NCBI RefSeq assembly: GCF_013364275.1
Contig: NZ_CP054932.1
Coordinates: 2,232,001 to 2,296,000, forward strand
From: Actinomadura sp. NAK00032
Lineage (GTDB): Bacteria; Actinomycetota; Actinomycetes; Streptosporangiales; Streptosporangiaceae
Length of the DNA: 64,000 bases
Reading direction: 5' to 3'
Below the pieces are notes generated by a model. The model was not told the DNA's origin. It saw nothing but the letters and a program-made list of their open reading frames with translations, and did no database searches. The position numbers and the translations under genes are program-made. This document shows, one piece after another, positions 32,257 through 40,829 of this stretch; position 1 is the stretch's first letter; each line of letters opens with the position of its first letter.

Positions 32257-32448
32257 TCAGCTCCCGAGCCGCTTGCGGCCCTGCGCCCGGACCCGCTTGC
32301 GCTGCGACGGGTCGAGCATCATGTAGCCGACGACGGGGAGCGCCACCACGCCCAGCACGATGAGGAGGGCGATGAGCGGGCCGAGAATCTTGAGGGCGAT
32401 GAGTGAGACCACCACACCGCCGATGACGTAGACAACCTTCGTTCCCAT
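32257..32448 (-). CDS. Small membrane protein
   Basis: 63 residues from ATG 32448 behind GGAGGTG. Two tight hydrophobic stretches (about 5-22 and 23-42) are followed by a basic tail (QRKRVRAQGRKRLGS), giving a hairpin in the membrane with a cytoplasmic tail. No family assigned. Probably the first gene of a short unit with lhgO. The 150 bases upstream (32449-32598) hold its promoter region; nothing else is seen. Confidence 0.75.
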   Translation of the reverse strand: MGTKVVYVIGGVVVSLIALKILGPLIALLIVLGVVALPVVGYMMLDPSQRKRVRAQGRKRLGS

Positions 32449-32598
32449 ACCTGCACCTCCGGGCTCCTACCGAGAAAACGACCGTGCCATGACGGTTGTT
32501 CCACGATATGTCGCGAGTTGGCGGATGGCCATGATGATCTGCCCCGGAGTGGGTATGCCCAGCTCGCGCGGGTCGGATGCGCACGTCGGACGCACGCG

Positions 32599-33402
32599 TC
32601 AGATGCGCAGGGAGAGCTGGCCGCCGCCCAGGGCGCGCAGGACGTCGGCGTGCAGCCTGCCGTTCGTGCAGACCACGCTCCCGCCGTCCGGGCCGGGGAC
32701 GCCGGTCAGGTCGGTGAACATGCCGCCCGCCTCCTCCACGATCACCTGGAGGGCGGCGAGGTCCCACAGCGACACCTCGGGCTCGGTGGAGATGTCGACC
32801 GCGCCCTCGGCGACCATCATGTGCGACCAGAAGTCGCCGAACGCCCGCGTCCGCCACACCGACCGGGTCAGGTCGAGGAACTGGGTGAGGCGGCCCTGCT
32901 CCTCCCAGCCGCTCAGGCTGGAGAACGACAGCGACGCGTCGCCGAGATCGCCCACCGACGAGACGTTCATCCGGCTGGCGCGGGTGAGGCTGCGGCCCGT
33001 CCAGGCGCCGCCGCCCCGGGCCGCCCACCAGCGCCGGTTCAGCGCGGGCGCCGACACCACGCCGACCACGATCTCGTCGTTCTCCATCAGCGCGATCAGC
33101 GTCGCCCACACCGGCACGCCGCGCACGAAGTTCTTCGTCGCGTCGATCGGGTCGATGATCCAGCAGCGGTTCCCGTAGCCGGTCTTGCCGTACTCCTCGC
33201 CGATGACCGCGTCCCGCGGGCGGGCCCGCTTCAGCGTGCCGCGGATCTGCTCCTCCACGCTGCGGTCGGCGTCGCTGACCGGCGTCAGGTCCGGCTTGGT
33301 CTCGATGTCGAGATCGAGGGCGCGGAAACGCCTGGTCGTGATGTCGTCGGCCCCGTCCGCCAGCACGTGCGCGAGACGCAGGTCATCGGAATAGCCCGCC
33401 AC
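32599..33402 (-). CDS. hisN: Histidinol-phosphatase, inositol monophosphatase family
   Basis: 267 residues; GTG 33402 gives the usual start AGYSDDLRLAHVLADGAD. Metal site: VIGEEYG, WIIDPIDATKNFVRG and the late WDLAAL. It removes phosphate from L-histidinol phosphate in histidine synthesis (IMPase-type HisN of actinobacteria). It lies near rsgA and aroA, as in related genomes. A longer frame upstream runs through an antisense gene and is not used. Confidence 0.92.
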   Translation of the reverse strand: MAGYSDDLRLAHVLADGADDITTRRFRALDLDIETKPDLTPVSDADRSVEEQIRGTLKRARPRDAVIGEEYGKTGYGNRCWIIDPIDATKNFVRGVPVWATLIALMENDEIVVGVVSAPALNRRWWAARGGGAWTGRSLTRASRMNVSSVGDLGDASLSFSSLSGWEEQGRLTQFLDLTRSVWRTRAFGDFWSHMMVAEGAVDISTEPEVSLWDLAALQVIVEEAGGMFTDLTGVPGPDGGSVVCTNGRLHADVLRALGGGQLSLRI

Positions 33403-33537
33403 GGCGTGCAACGCTACCCTGATCGCCCGCGCCCGGACACACCCGTCCGTGCCGTTCCGGCTTTTCGGGCGCCCGGACGTGGCGCGCCGGGCCGCGATCG
33501 CCGGTTTCGGGGGGCGGGTGGTGGCAGCATGGGGGCC

Positions 33538-34386
33538 ATGGCGCACGACCTTCCCGCATGGGTGGCCGAGCTGACCGACCCGCGCCGGGCGGAAACGCTC
33601 GACGAGCTCGCCGACCGCCTCGTCCCCCTCGCCGAGCACGCGATCGACGTCTCCCGCCGGTTGCAGGCGCAGCTCAACGAGCTCAACGACCCGTTCAAAC
33701 GCGAGGCCCTGTACGGGCGCGTGGACCGGCTGAAGGCCCGGGTGGGCGAGGCCCTCGACGAGATCACGGCGGAGATCGCCGCGTCCGGGGCCGAGCGCAT
33801 CGAGCGGGTCTGGGCGGACTGGGCCGGCCGGGCCGCGCCCGGCGACCGCGGCGCGCGGGAACGCGAGCTGCGCCGGCTGCTCGACCGCGACATCGTGCCC
33901 GTCCTGACCCGCCAGCAGGAGGACGTGGCCGCACGCGTCGCCGAACGCACCTCCAAGGCGCTGGAGGCGGCGACGCAGACGCTGCTCACGCGCGTGGAGG
34001 AGCTGGCCAAGGCGGTCACCGACCTGATCCACGACGTGCTGCCGCTGGCCCGCGAGGGCCTGGAGCTGGCCAGCCGCATCTCGGCGCTGTCGGGCCACGC
34101 CCGCAAGGCCGGGCGCGGGCCGGTCCCCGACGAGCTGAAGAGCGCGGGCGCCGAGACGACGCGGGCGTTCGACGAGGCCGTCGCGCGGCTGGAGCTGGAG
34201 TGGTCCGCGCTCGGCGCCCGGTCGGCGACCGTGCGGGCGGCGCTGCGCGGCGCGGAGGAGAGCGCGTTCAGCCACGTCACCGAGGAGATGACCCGCTGCG
34301 TGGAGGAACTGGCGCCCCAGCACGTCAAGGCGCTGAACGAGGCCGAGGACAAGGCCCGCACCCTGTTCGAGGAGTCGCGCGGCTGA
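33538..34386 (+). CDS. Helical coiled-coil protein of unknown function
   Basis: 282 residues from ATG 33538 (an ATG three codons earlier is also possible). The whole length is predicted-helix-like with many Arg, Glu and Ala, e.g. RRLQAQLNELNDPFKREALY and TRVEELAKAVTDLIHDVLP. No enzyme motif, signal or membrane segment is seen, and I do not recognise the family. Its N-terminus mentions a WVAELTDPRRAETLDELADRL unit. It is convergent with the kinase gene, with only nine bases between stops. Confidence 0.75.
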   Translation: MAHDLPAWVAELTDPRRAETLDELADRLVPLAEHAIDVSRRLQAQLNELNDPFKREALYGRVDRLKARVGEALDEITAEIAASGAERIERVWADWAGRAAPGDRGARERELRRLLDRDIVPVLTRQQEDVAARVAERTSKALEAATQTLLTRVEELAKAVTDLIHDVLPLAREGLELASRISALSGHARKAGRGPVPDELKSAGAETTRAFDEAVARLELEWSALGARSATVRAALRGAEESAFSHVTEEMTRCVEELAPQHVKALNEAEDKARTLFEESRG

Positions 34387-34395
34387 ACGGCTCCG

Positions 34396-35913
34396 CTAGG
34401 ACTTCATGGTCAGGCTCTTCAGGAACGTCTCGTAGTACGTGACGCTCTCGTCCCAGTGCGCCTTGTCGGTCGCCAACAGGACCTGGTAGAAGACGTCATT
34501 GGACTCGAACACCAGCACCCGTGCGCTGGCCGGCGTGCCGTTCTCGGTGAAGCTGAACCACATCTCGGCCGCCGGACCGAACCTGTAAGAGGCGACGCTG
34601 TCGAAGCGCTGATAGCTGAAGTCCGGGTAGCCGGCCGGGTCGTTCTTCATCTGGTCGATGGCGGCCTTGAGACCGTCCCCGGGGCTCTGGAAGGACGAGC
34701 CGAGCCGCTGGAACGCCAGCCCGCGCACGGCGCCCTTCGTATGGTCGGTGAACGTCACGTCGTCGCCCTCGGCCTCCGCCTTCCAGCCCTCGGGGACGGC
34801 GGCGGTGAACGACGACCCCTTGTAGAGGCGGTAGCCCGCCGGCGCCGAGGCCGGCGTGCCCGTGCTCGACGACGATGTGCCCGGCCGCCCGGTCTCGTTC
34901 TTGTCGCCGCTTGTGTTGGTGAACACGACGATCGCGACGACGGCGACGGCCATCGCGGCGGCGAAGACGACCGCGGGCACGACCAGCGGCCACGGGACGC
35001 GCCGCGCCGGCCGCGGGGGCGGCGCCACCACCGTCGGGCCCGTCACCGGCGGATCCACCGTCAGGTTGTGCGGCGGGGCGGGCGCGAACCCGGGGCCGGG
35101 GCCCGGCCCTCCCTGTACGATCTGGCGGAGCAGCCGTCCGGCCTCCTCGGCGCCCATCCGCTCGTCCGGGTCCTTGCGCAGGAGCCCGTGAAGGACGGGC
35201 GTCAGTGGGCCGGCGAGGCGCAGCGGGTCCGGGTCGTCCGACAGGACGGCGGCCATCACGCCCCACACGTCCGGCCGCCCGAACGGCGGGCGCCCCTCCA
35301 CGGCGGCGTAGAGCGTCCCGCCCAGCGACCACAGGTCGGACGCCGGGGTCGCCTTCTGGTGCCGGGCCTGCTCGGGCGCCAGGTACGCGGGCGAACCGAC
35401 GATCGCGCCCGCCTGGGTGAGGGTCTCGTCGCCCGCCACGGTCGCGATCCCGAAGTCGGTGAGGACGGCCCGGCCGCCCGGCAGCAGCACGTTCCCCGGC
35501 TTGACGTCGCGGTGCACGACCCCGGCCGCGTGCGCGGCGCCGAGCGCGTCCAGCAGGTCGAGGCCGATCGCCGCGACCCGCGCGGGCGGCAGCGGCCCCT
35601 CCCGCCCGAGGACCCGGTCCAGCGACTCCGCCCGGACGAACTGCATGACGATCCAGGGGCGGCCGTCCTCCTCGACGACGTCGTGGACCGTCACGATGCC
35701 CGGGTGGTCGAGCCGCGCCGCCGACCGCGCCTCCCGGAACGTCCGCGCGTACAGCCGCTCGACCTGCGCCTCGTCCAGGCCCCGCGGCAGCGTCACCTCC
35801 TTGACCGCGACCTCGCGGTCCAGCGTCCGGTCGCGGGCCCGCCAGACGGCGCCCATCCCACCCCGGCCGAGCACCTCCACGAGCTCGTACCGCGCCGCGA
35901 TCAACTGAGGCAT
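34396..35913 (-). CDS. Receptor-like Ser/Thr protein kinase
   Basis: 505 residues. Residues 8-265 form a Hanks kinase: GRGGMG loop, VAVKEV Lys, catalytic HRDVKPGN, DFGIA and APEQA. A Pro-rich juxtamembrane part leads to one membrane helix (about 308-330, LVVPAVVFAAAMAVAVVAIV). The outer domain (about 355-505) starts YRLYKGSSFTAAVPEGW and ends in TYYETFLKSL; it looks like the PsbP/Mog1-like sensor domains linked to actinobacterial kinases and has no PASTA repeats. Substrates cannot be told. Confidence 0.93.
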   Translation of the reverse strand: MPQLIAARYELVEVLGRGGMGAVWRARDRTLDREVAVKEVTLPRGLDEAQVERLYARTFREARSAARLDHPGIVTVHDVVEEDGRPWIVMQFVRAESLDRVLGREGPLPPARVAAIGLDLLDALGAAHAAGVVHRDVKPGNVLLPGGRAVLTDFGIATVAGDETLTQAGAIVGSPAYLAPEQARHQKATPASDLWSLGGTLYAAVEGRPPFGRPDVWGVMAAVLSDDPDPLRLAGPLTPVLHGLLRKDPDERMGAEEAGRLLRQIVQGGPGPGPGFAPAPPHNLTVDPPVTGPTVVAPPPRPARRVPWPLVVPAVVFAAAMAVAVVAIVVFTNTSGDKNETGRPGTSSSSTGTPASAPAGYRLYKGSSFTAAVPEGWKAEAEGDDVTFTDHTKGAVRGLAFQRLGSSFQSPGDGLKAAIDQMKNDPAGYPDFSYQRFDSVASYRFGPAAEMWFSFTENGTPASARVLVFESNDVFYQVLLATDKAHWDESVTYYETFLKSLTMKS

Positions 35914-35987
35914 GAAGGGACCTTACCGACGCGGGCGGCGGCCCGTCGCGGGCAATGAGCGGGCGAGGCGGGGGCCATGTGCGCGGG

Positions 35988-36953
35988 CTATTCGGCGTCC
36001 GACTCCCGGCTGGCGAGGAGGCGGCGGAGGGAGTCCAGCCGGGCCTGCGAGGCGTGCCCGTCGGCGACCCACCCGTCCAGGCCGCAGTCGTCCTGGAAGT
36101 GGTCGCAGTGCGGCGGGCAGCGCTCGGCGGCGCCCTCGGCCAGGTCGTCGAACGCGTTGATCACGTTCTCCGGGTCGATGTGCGCCAGCCCGAAGCTCCG
36201 CACGCCCGGGGTGTCGATGATCCAGCCGTCGCCGCCGGGCAGCTCCAGCGCGATCGCCGACGAGGAGGTGTGCCGGCCGCGCCCGGTCACCGCGTTGACA
36301 TGGCTGACCGCGCGCTCGGCGTCCGGCACGAGCGCGTTCACCAGCGTCGACTTGCCGACGCCGGAGTGCCCGACGAGGACGCTGGTGCGGCCCGCCAGGT
36401 GCCCGCGCAGCTCGTCGAGGCCGCCGCCGCGCCGGGTCACCACGTACGGGACGCCGAGCGGCGCGTACTCGGCGACCAGCGCCTCCGCGCCGGCGAGGTC
36501 GGCCTTGGTCAGGCAGAGCAGCGGGTCCATCCCGGCGTCGTAGGCGGCGACGAGCTGCCGGTCGATCATGCGGGGGCGCGGCTCCGGGTCGGCCAGCGCG
36601 GTCACGATCGCGAGCTGGTCGGCGTTCGCGACGATGATCCGCTCGAACGGGTCGGTGTCGTCGGCGGTGCGGCGCAGCGACGAGGTGCGCGGCTCCACCC
36701 GGACGATCCGGGCGAGGGTGTCGGCGGCGCCGGACACGTCCCCGACCAGCGCCACCCGGTCGCCCACGACCACGCCCTTGCGGCCGAGTTCGCGGGCGCG
36801 CATCGCGGTCACGGCGCGCTCGTCATCGGTGCCGGGGTCCGCCAGGCAGCGGTAGCGGCCCCGGTCCACGGCCGTCACGAAGCCGGGGGAGGCGTCCTCG
36901 TGCGCGGGACGGCGGCGGGTGCGCGGCCGCGACCCGCGGCGCCCGGGCCGCAC
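35988..36953 (-). CDS. rsgA: Ribosome small-subunit-dependent GTPase RsgA
   Basis: 321 residues from GTG 36953. Circularly permuted GTPase: TKAD (G4), P-loop GHSGVGKST (G1), DTPGVRSFG (G3), after an OB domain and before a zinc motif CPPHCDHFQDDC. It helps mature the 30S subunit. Family-typical residues (DYDEDDVRVRPG) continue in frame upstream of the GTG up to a CTG at 36995, which has AGGGG before it and is the only possible earlier start after the in-frame stop. The true start may thus be CTG 36995, adding 14 residues. It follows aroA closely. Confidence 0.92.
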   Translation of the reverse strand: MRPGRRGSRPRTRRRPAHEDASPGFVTAVDRGRYRCLADPGTDDERAVTAMRARELGRKGVVVGDRVALVGDVSGAADTLARIVRVEPRTSSLRRTADDTDPFERIIVANADQLAIVTALADPEPRPRMIDRQLVAAYDAGMDPLLCLTKADLAGAEALVAEYAPLGVPYVVTRRGGGLDELRGHLAGRTSVLVGHSGVGKSTLVNALVPDAERAVSHVNAVTGRGRHTSSSAIALELPGGDGWIIDTPGVRSFGLAHIDPENVINAFDDLAEGAAERCPPHCDHFQDDCGLDGWVADGHASQARLDSLRRLLASRESDAE

Positions 36954-37010
36954 CCGGACGTCGTCCTCGTCGTAGTCGTGCGCTCGTCGAGCCAGTGTCC
37001 GCCCCTGCCG

Positions 37011-38285
37011 TCAGGCGGGCGCCTGCATGGACGCCCACAACCGGGTGAAGTTCGGAAGAGTCTTGCCCACGGTCTCCGGATTCTCCACTTCGATGCCGGG
37101 AACGGCCAGTCCGAGCACCGCCGCCGCCATCACCATCCGGTGGTCGTCGTAGGTGTGGAACACGCCGGCGTGCAGCGGGCGGGGCCGGATCTCCAGCCCG
37201 TCCGGCAGCTCGGACGCGTCGCCGCCCAGCCCGTTGATCTCGGCGACCAGCGCCGCCAGCCGGTCGGTCTCGTGCCCGCGCAGGTGCGCGATGCCGGTCA
37301 GCCGGGACGGCGACCCGGCCAGCGCGCACAGCGCCGCGAGCACCGGGGTCAGCTCGCCGACCTCGTGCAGGTCGGCGTCCAGGCCGCGGAACCCGCCGGC
37401 CGGGCCCTGGACGGTCAGGCCGTCCGGGCCGTGCGACACCTCGGCGCCCATCGCGGCGAGCAGGCCGCGCAGCGCGTCGCCCGGCTGCGCCGTCCGCGCG
37501 GGCCAGCCCGGCACGGTCACCCGCCCGCCGGTGACGAGCGCGGCGCCGAGGAACTGCGCCGCGTTCGACAGGTCGGGCTCGATCACCCAGTCCCGGCCCC
37601 GCAACGAACCCGGGGCCACCCGCCACACGTCCTCTTCGGTCTCGACCACCGCGCCCGCCTCGCGGAGCATCTCGACGGTCATCGCCAGGTGCGCGCCGGA
37701 CGGCACCGGCGGGCCCTCGTGCCGGACCTCCACGCCCTTCTCGAAGCGCGGCGCGGCCAGCAGCAGCCCCGACACCAGCTGGGACGACCCGGACGCGTCG
37801 ATCACGACCGCCCCGCCGTCCACCGACCCCGTCCCGCGCACGGTGAAGGGGAGCGCGCCCCGCCCGCCGTCGTCGATGCCGGCGCCGAGCGCCCGCAGCG
37901 CGGTGATGATCGGGCCCATCGGCCGTTCCCGGGCGCGCGGGTCGCCGTCCACGGACACCTCGCCGGCGGCGAGCGCCGCGACCGGCGGCAGGAACCGCAT
38001 CACCGTCCCGGCCAGGCCCGTGTCGACGCTCGCCGGGCCGCGCAGCTCACCGGGGGCGATCAGCCAGTCGTCGCCGTCCGCCGCCACGCCGGTGCCGAGC
38101 GCGCGCAGCGCGGCGGCCATCAGGTCGGTGTCGCGGCTGCGCAGCGGCCGGACGATCCGGCCGGGCGCGGCGGCGAGCGCGGCCAGCACCAGCGCCCGGT
38201 TCGTCATCGACTTGGAACCGGGCAGCGGGACCACGGCGTCCACCGGGGCGTGCGCGACCGGGGCGGACCAATGCGGAGAGGGCAT
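37011..38285 (-). CDS. aroA: 3-phosphoshikimate 1-carboxyvinyltransferase (EPSP synthase)
   Basis: 424 residues from ATG 38285. Joins PEP to shikimate-3-phosphate in the aromatic pathway. Motifs: [64 protein letters not shown] and [13 protein letters not shown], with [16 protein letters not shown] near the end. Full length. It forms a unit with rsgA (stop and next start about 15-57 bases apart); this aroA-rsgA pair near sigR is conserved in actinobacteria. Confidence 0.96.
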   Translation of the reverse strand: MPSPHWSAPVAHAPVDAVVPLPGSKSMTNRALVLAALAAAPGRIVRPLRSRDTDLMAAALRALGTGVAADGDDWLIAPGELRGPASVDTGLAGTVMRFLPPVAALAAGEVSVDGDPRARERPMGPIITALRALGAGIDDGGRGALPFTVRGTGSVDGGAVVIDASGSSQLVSGLLLAAPRFEKGVEVRHEGPPVPSGAHLAMTVEMLREAGAVVETEEDVWRVAPGSLRGRDWVIEPDLSNAAQFLGAALVTGGRVTVPGWPARTAQPGDALRGLLAAMGAEVSHGPDGLTVQGPAGGFRGLDADLHEVGELTPVLAALCALAGSPSRLTGIAHLRGHETDRLAALVAEINGLGGDASELPDGLEIRPRPLHAGVFHTYDDHRMVMAAAVLGLAVPGIEVENPETVGKTLPNFTRLWASMQAPA

Positions 38286-38312
38286 GCCCCCAGGCTATCG
38301 GGCCGCGGCAGG

Positions 38313-39038
38313 TCACAGCGGAATGGTGAGGAGCGTCCCGCCGCCGTCCAGTCTGACCACGAAGCTGCCGATCTGCTCCATGTCGAGGCCCGTCCCGCCC
38401 TGCATGACGAGCGGCTTGGGCTGGCCCGGCACGCCGTAGCCCTTGTCGGGGACGCGCCAGCCGGCGACGACGCTGCGCTCACCGTCCTTCGACACGGCCT
38501 CCAGGTGGCACCGCAGCGGTCCCTTGATGCCGCGCAGCTCCAGGCTGACCTGCGTGCCCCAGCCCTTGTCGACCAGCCCGACCGTCCCGGACGCGCCGGT
38601 GCCCGCGTCGGTCGCGTGGAACTGCCGGCCCGTGACGGGCTGCGCCACCGGCGGCCTCCGCGGCTCGCCCTCCTCGTTCAGCGCCGCGCCGATCGCGACG
38701 CCCGCGCCCAGCGCCACCGCCGCCGCGGCGGCGGCGACCACGTACGCGCCCCGGCGGAACCGCCGGTCGGCGCGCCGCCGGGCGCGCACCATGTCGAGGA
38801 CGGCGGCCGGGGGTGTGGACGGCTCGTCCTCACCAGGCTCCGCCTCCTGCGCGCCCGGGACCGCGCCCGGCTCGGGCACCAGCGAGAAGAGGGCCCCGGC
38901 AGTCCCGGACAGCTCGCCCAGCTCGGCCTGGCAGCGGCCGCAGCCGGCCAGATGCGCCTCGAACGCCCGGCGGTCGCCGGCTTCGAGAAGGCCGAGCGCG
39001 TAGGCGCCGACATCGGTGTGCTCGATCTGGGAGCTCAC
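38313..39038 (-). CDS. Zinc-containing anti-sigma factor, RslA-like
   Basis: 241 residues from GTG 39038, overlapping the sigma factor stop (GTGA). N-terminal zinc anti-sigma domain with His29, Cys33, Cys36 in HLAGCGRC; one membrane helix at about 93-118; an external beta-rich domain ending VVRLDGGGTLLTIPL. The layout matches M. tuberculosis RslA, which releases SigL on a redox signal. It is expected to bind the adjacent sigma factor at the membrane. Confidence 0.9.
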   Translation of the reverse strand: MSSQIEHTDVGAYALGLLEAGDRRAFEAHLAGCGRCQAELGELSGTAGALFSLVPEPGAVPGAQEAEPGEDEPSTPPAAVLDMVRARRRADRRFRRGAYVVAAAAAAVALGAGVAIGAALNEEGEPRRPPVAQPVTGRQFHATDAGTGASGTVGLVDKGWGTQVSLELRGIKGPLRCHLEAVSKDGERSVVAGWRVPDKGYGVPGQPKPLVMQGGTGLDMEQIGSFVVRLDGGGTLLTIPL

Positions 39039-39631
39039 GAGGTCACCCCCCTCTCCTCCAAGGCGACGCGCAGCGCGCGCAGCGCGTAGTAGACGCGGGA
39101 CTTGACCGTCCCCACCGGGATGCCGAGGTGCTCGGCGGCCTGGTTCACCGTCCGGTCGCGCAGCACCGTCTCCGTCAGCGCCTGCCGGTGCGCGGGCGAG
39201 AGGGACTCCAGCGCCTCCGCCACGACGACCTTGCGCAGCAGGCCGTCCAGCTCGTCCGCCATCGGCACGTTCTCCAGGGGGCCGTCGCCGACCTCCGGCG
39301 GCCGGACCTCGCGCTGCCGCCGGTTGTCGATCACGATACGCCGGGAGACCGTGGCCAGCCACGGCATCAGCGACGAGGTCCGGTCGTCCAGCCGGTCCGC
39401 GCTGCGCCACGCCCTGATCATGGTCTCCTGCACCACGTCCTCCGCCCACTGGCGGTCACCGCCGGTCAGCCGGAGGACGAACGCGAGGAGGGGCCGATGG
39501 TACTCGCGGTAGAGCGCGGTGACCATGTCCTCGCCGGTGGCGGCGCCGTCGGGCGGGCGCGCCGGGGCGGGGCGGCGGAGCAGGCTCCGCAGCCCGCCGG
39601 GCCGGCGGCCGGTCGATCCGGGAAGTGCCAT
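39035..39631 (-). CDS. ECF sigma factor, SigL-like
   Basis: 198 residues. Region 2 (ALYREYHRPLLAFVLRLTGG, WAEDVVQETMIRAWR) and region 4 (LSPAHRQALTETVLRDRTVN, GIPVGTVKSRVYYALRALR) are clear, and the end EERGVTS resembles the end of M. tuberculosis SigL. The N-terminal 30 residues are Arg/Pro-rich. Cotranscribed with its anti-sigma factor and preceded by a SigL-type promoter sequence, so it likely controls itself. Confidence 0.92.
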   Translation of the reverse strand: MALPGSTGRRPGGLRSLLRRPAPARPPDGAATGEDMVTALYREYHRPLLAFVLRLTGGDRQWAEDVVQETMIRAWRSADRLDDRTSSLMPWLATVSRRIVIDNRRQREVRPPEVGDGPLENVPMADELDGLLRKVVVAEALESLSPAHRQALTETVLRDRTVNQAAEHLGIPVGTVKSRVYYALRALRVALEERGVTS

Positions 39632-39676
39632 GGCCGGGGCGTCTCCGGGGTGCTCGTATGCGGGCGGTCGTCAAGC

Positions 39677-39705
39677 AGTACGGGACCGCGCCGCCCCCGG
39701 GTTCA
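39677..39705 (-). promoter_or_regulatory. SigL-type promoter of the sigma/anti-sigma operon
   Basis: On the minus strand TGAACC is followed after 17 bases by CGTACT, about 46 bases before the start codon. This is close to the SigL consensus I recall (TGAACC, about 17 bases, CGTRTC), which supports autoregulation. Confidence 0.5.
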
Positions 39706-39742
39706 ACCGTCTTGAGGGTCTTTTAAGGCTCTCTTCGGGAAG

Positions 39743-40717
39743 TCAGCGCTTGACCGCCTCCAGGACCCTGCCCGCCTGCACCGCCGTGCCGGTCTTCACC
39801 GTCTTGCCGGCCTTCATCGCCTTCGCCGCCTGGGTGGCGGTGCCCGCCTTCATGCTCTTGCCCGCGGCCTTGCCCGCCTTCGCGGCCTTCCCCGCCCGGT
39901 GGGCCGCCGCCGCCCGGACGTCGGAGCCGCCGGAGGACCGGCCCCGCTTCGCCGCGCCCCGGGACGCGATGCCCTTGAGCGCGCCGGTCGCCTTGCCCGC
40001 CTTGAACGTGCCCGCGGCGCCGGCCTTCGTCAGCATGCCGCCCGCCTTGCCCCCGGCCCTGCCCGCCTTGCCGGCCTTGAGCATGCCGCCCGGCTTGAGC
40101 ATGCCGCCGGGCTTCGCGCCCTGCTTCATCTTGGCGGCCTTCGCGCCCTGCCCGGCCGCCTTGCGCCCGGCCTCCGCGCGCGCGATCCGCACCTGGCGGG
40201 CGGCCTCCCGGCGGGCGTCCCGCAGCGTGGCGGCGGCCTCCCGGCGCATCGCCTTCGCCTCGGCGCCGCCCTTGATCTGCGTCTCGCGCATCGCGCGGCG
40301 CAGCTCCGCGGCGCGCGGCGGGCGGCGCGGCTCGGTCGCCGACATCAGCAGCGCGCCGAACAGCGCGGCGTTCTTCAGCAGGTGCGAGCGCTCGCTGGCG
40401 CGGCGCTCGGGGTCGTCCTCGGTCCAGTAGCGGTGCTCGGTCGCCAGCGCCGGGACCAGCTGCGCGGCGAGCAGCAGCGTCGTCAGCCGCCGGAACCGGC
40501 CGGTCAGCAGCAGCGCGCCCGTGCCGAGGCTGATCGCGCCCTCGATGCGGACGAGCGTCTCGGGGTCCTTGGGCATCCACTCGATCCGGTCGGCGACCGG
40601 CTTGACGGCCGGGCCGACCTGCTCGGCGCGCTCGCGCGGATCGCGGATGGCGTCCAGGCCGGTCATGATGTAGGGCGCCGCCACGAGCGGGCGGGCCATG
40701 GTCGTGAAGGGTCGCAT
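39743..40717 (-). CDS. DoxX-family membrane protein with histone-H1-like tail
   Basis: 324 residues from ATG 40717 (ATG 40699 also possible). Residues 1-130 are DoxX-like: MARPLVAAPYIMTGLDAIRDP, then helices around RIEGAISLGTGALLLTGR, LTTLLLAAQLVPALA and LLKNAALFGALL. From about 140 to the end the chain is almost only Lys, Ala, Gly, Arg and Met, with repeats such as KPGGMLKPGGMLKAGKAG and KAMKAGKTVKTG, like histone H1 or AlgP tails. This tail faces the cytoplasm if DoxX topology holds and could bind nucleic acid or anionic polymers. Confidence 0.85.
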   Translation of the reverse strand: MRPFTTMARPLVAAPYIMTGLDAIRDPRERAEQVGPAVKPVADRIEWMPKDPETLVRIEGAISLGTGALLLTGRFRRLTTLLLAAQLVPALATEHRYWTEDDPERRASERSHLLKNAALFGALLMSATEPRRPPRAAELRRAMRETQIKGGAEAKAMRREAAATLRDARREAARQVRIARAEAGRKAAGQGAKAAKMKQGAKPGGMLKPGGMLKAGKAGRAGGKAGGMLTKAGAAGTFKAGKATGALKGIASRGAAKRGRSSGGSDVRAAAAHRAGKAAKAGKAAGKSMKAGTATQAAKAMKAGKTVKTGTAVQAGRVLEAVKR

Positions 40718-40829
40718 GACCGGCTACATGCCCAGCGCGCCGCGCCTCAAGCGCGGCCGCGAGGGGACTCACGCGTGCCGTGGCGCCATGGCGGACCGGG
40801 TGTCGTCGGCTCGTGGTGTTATGGGACCC

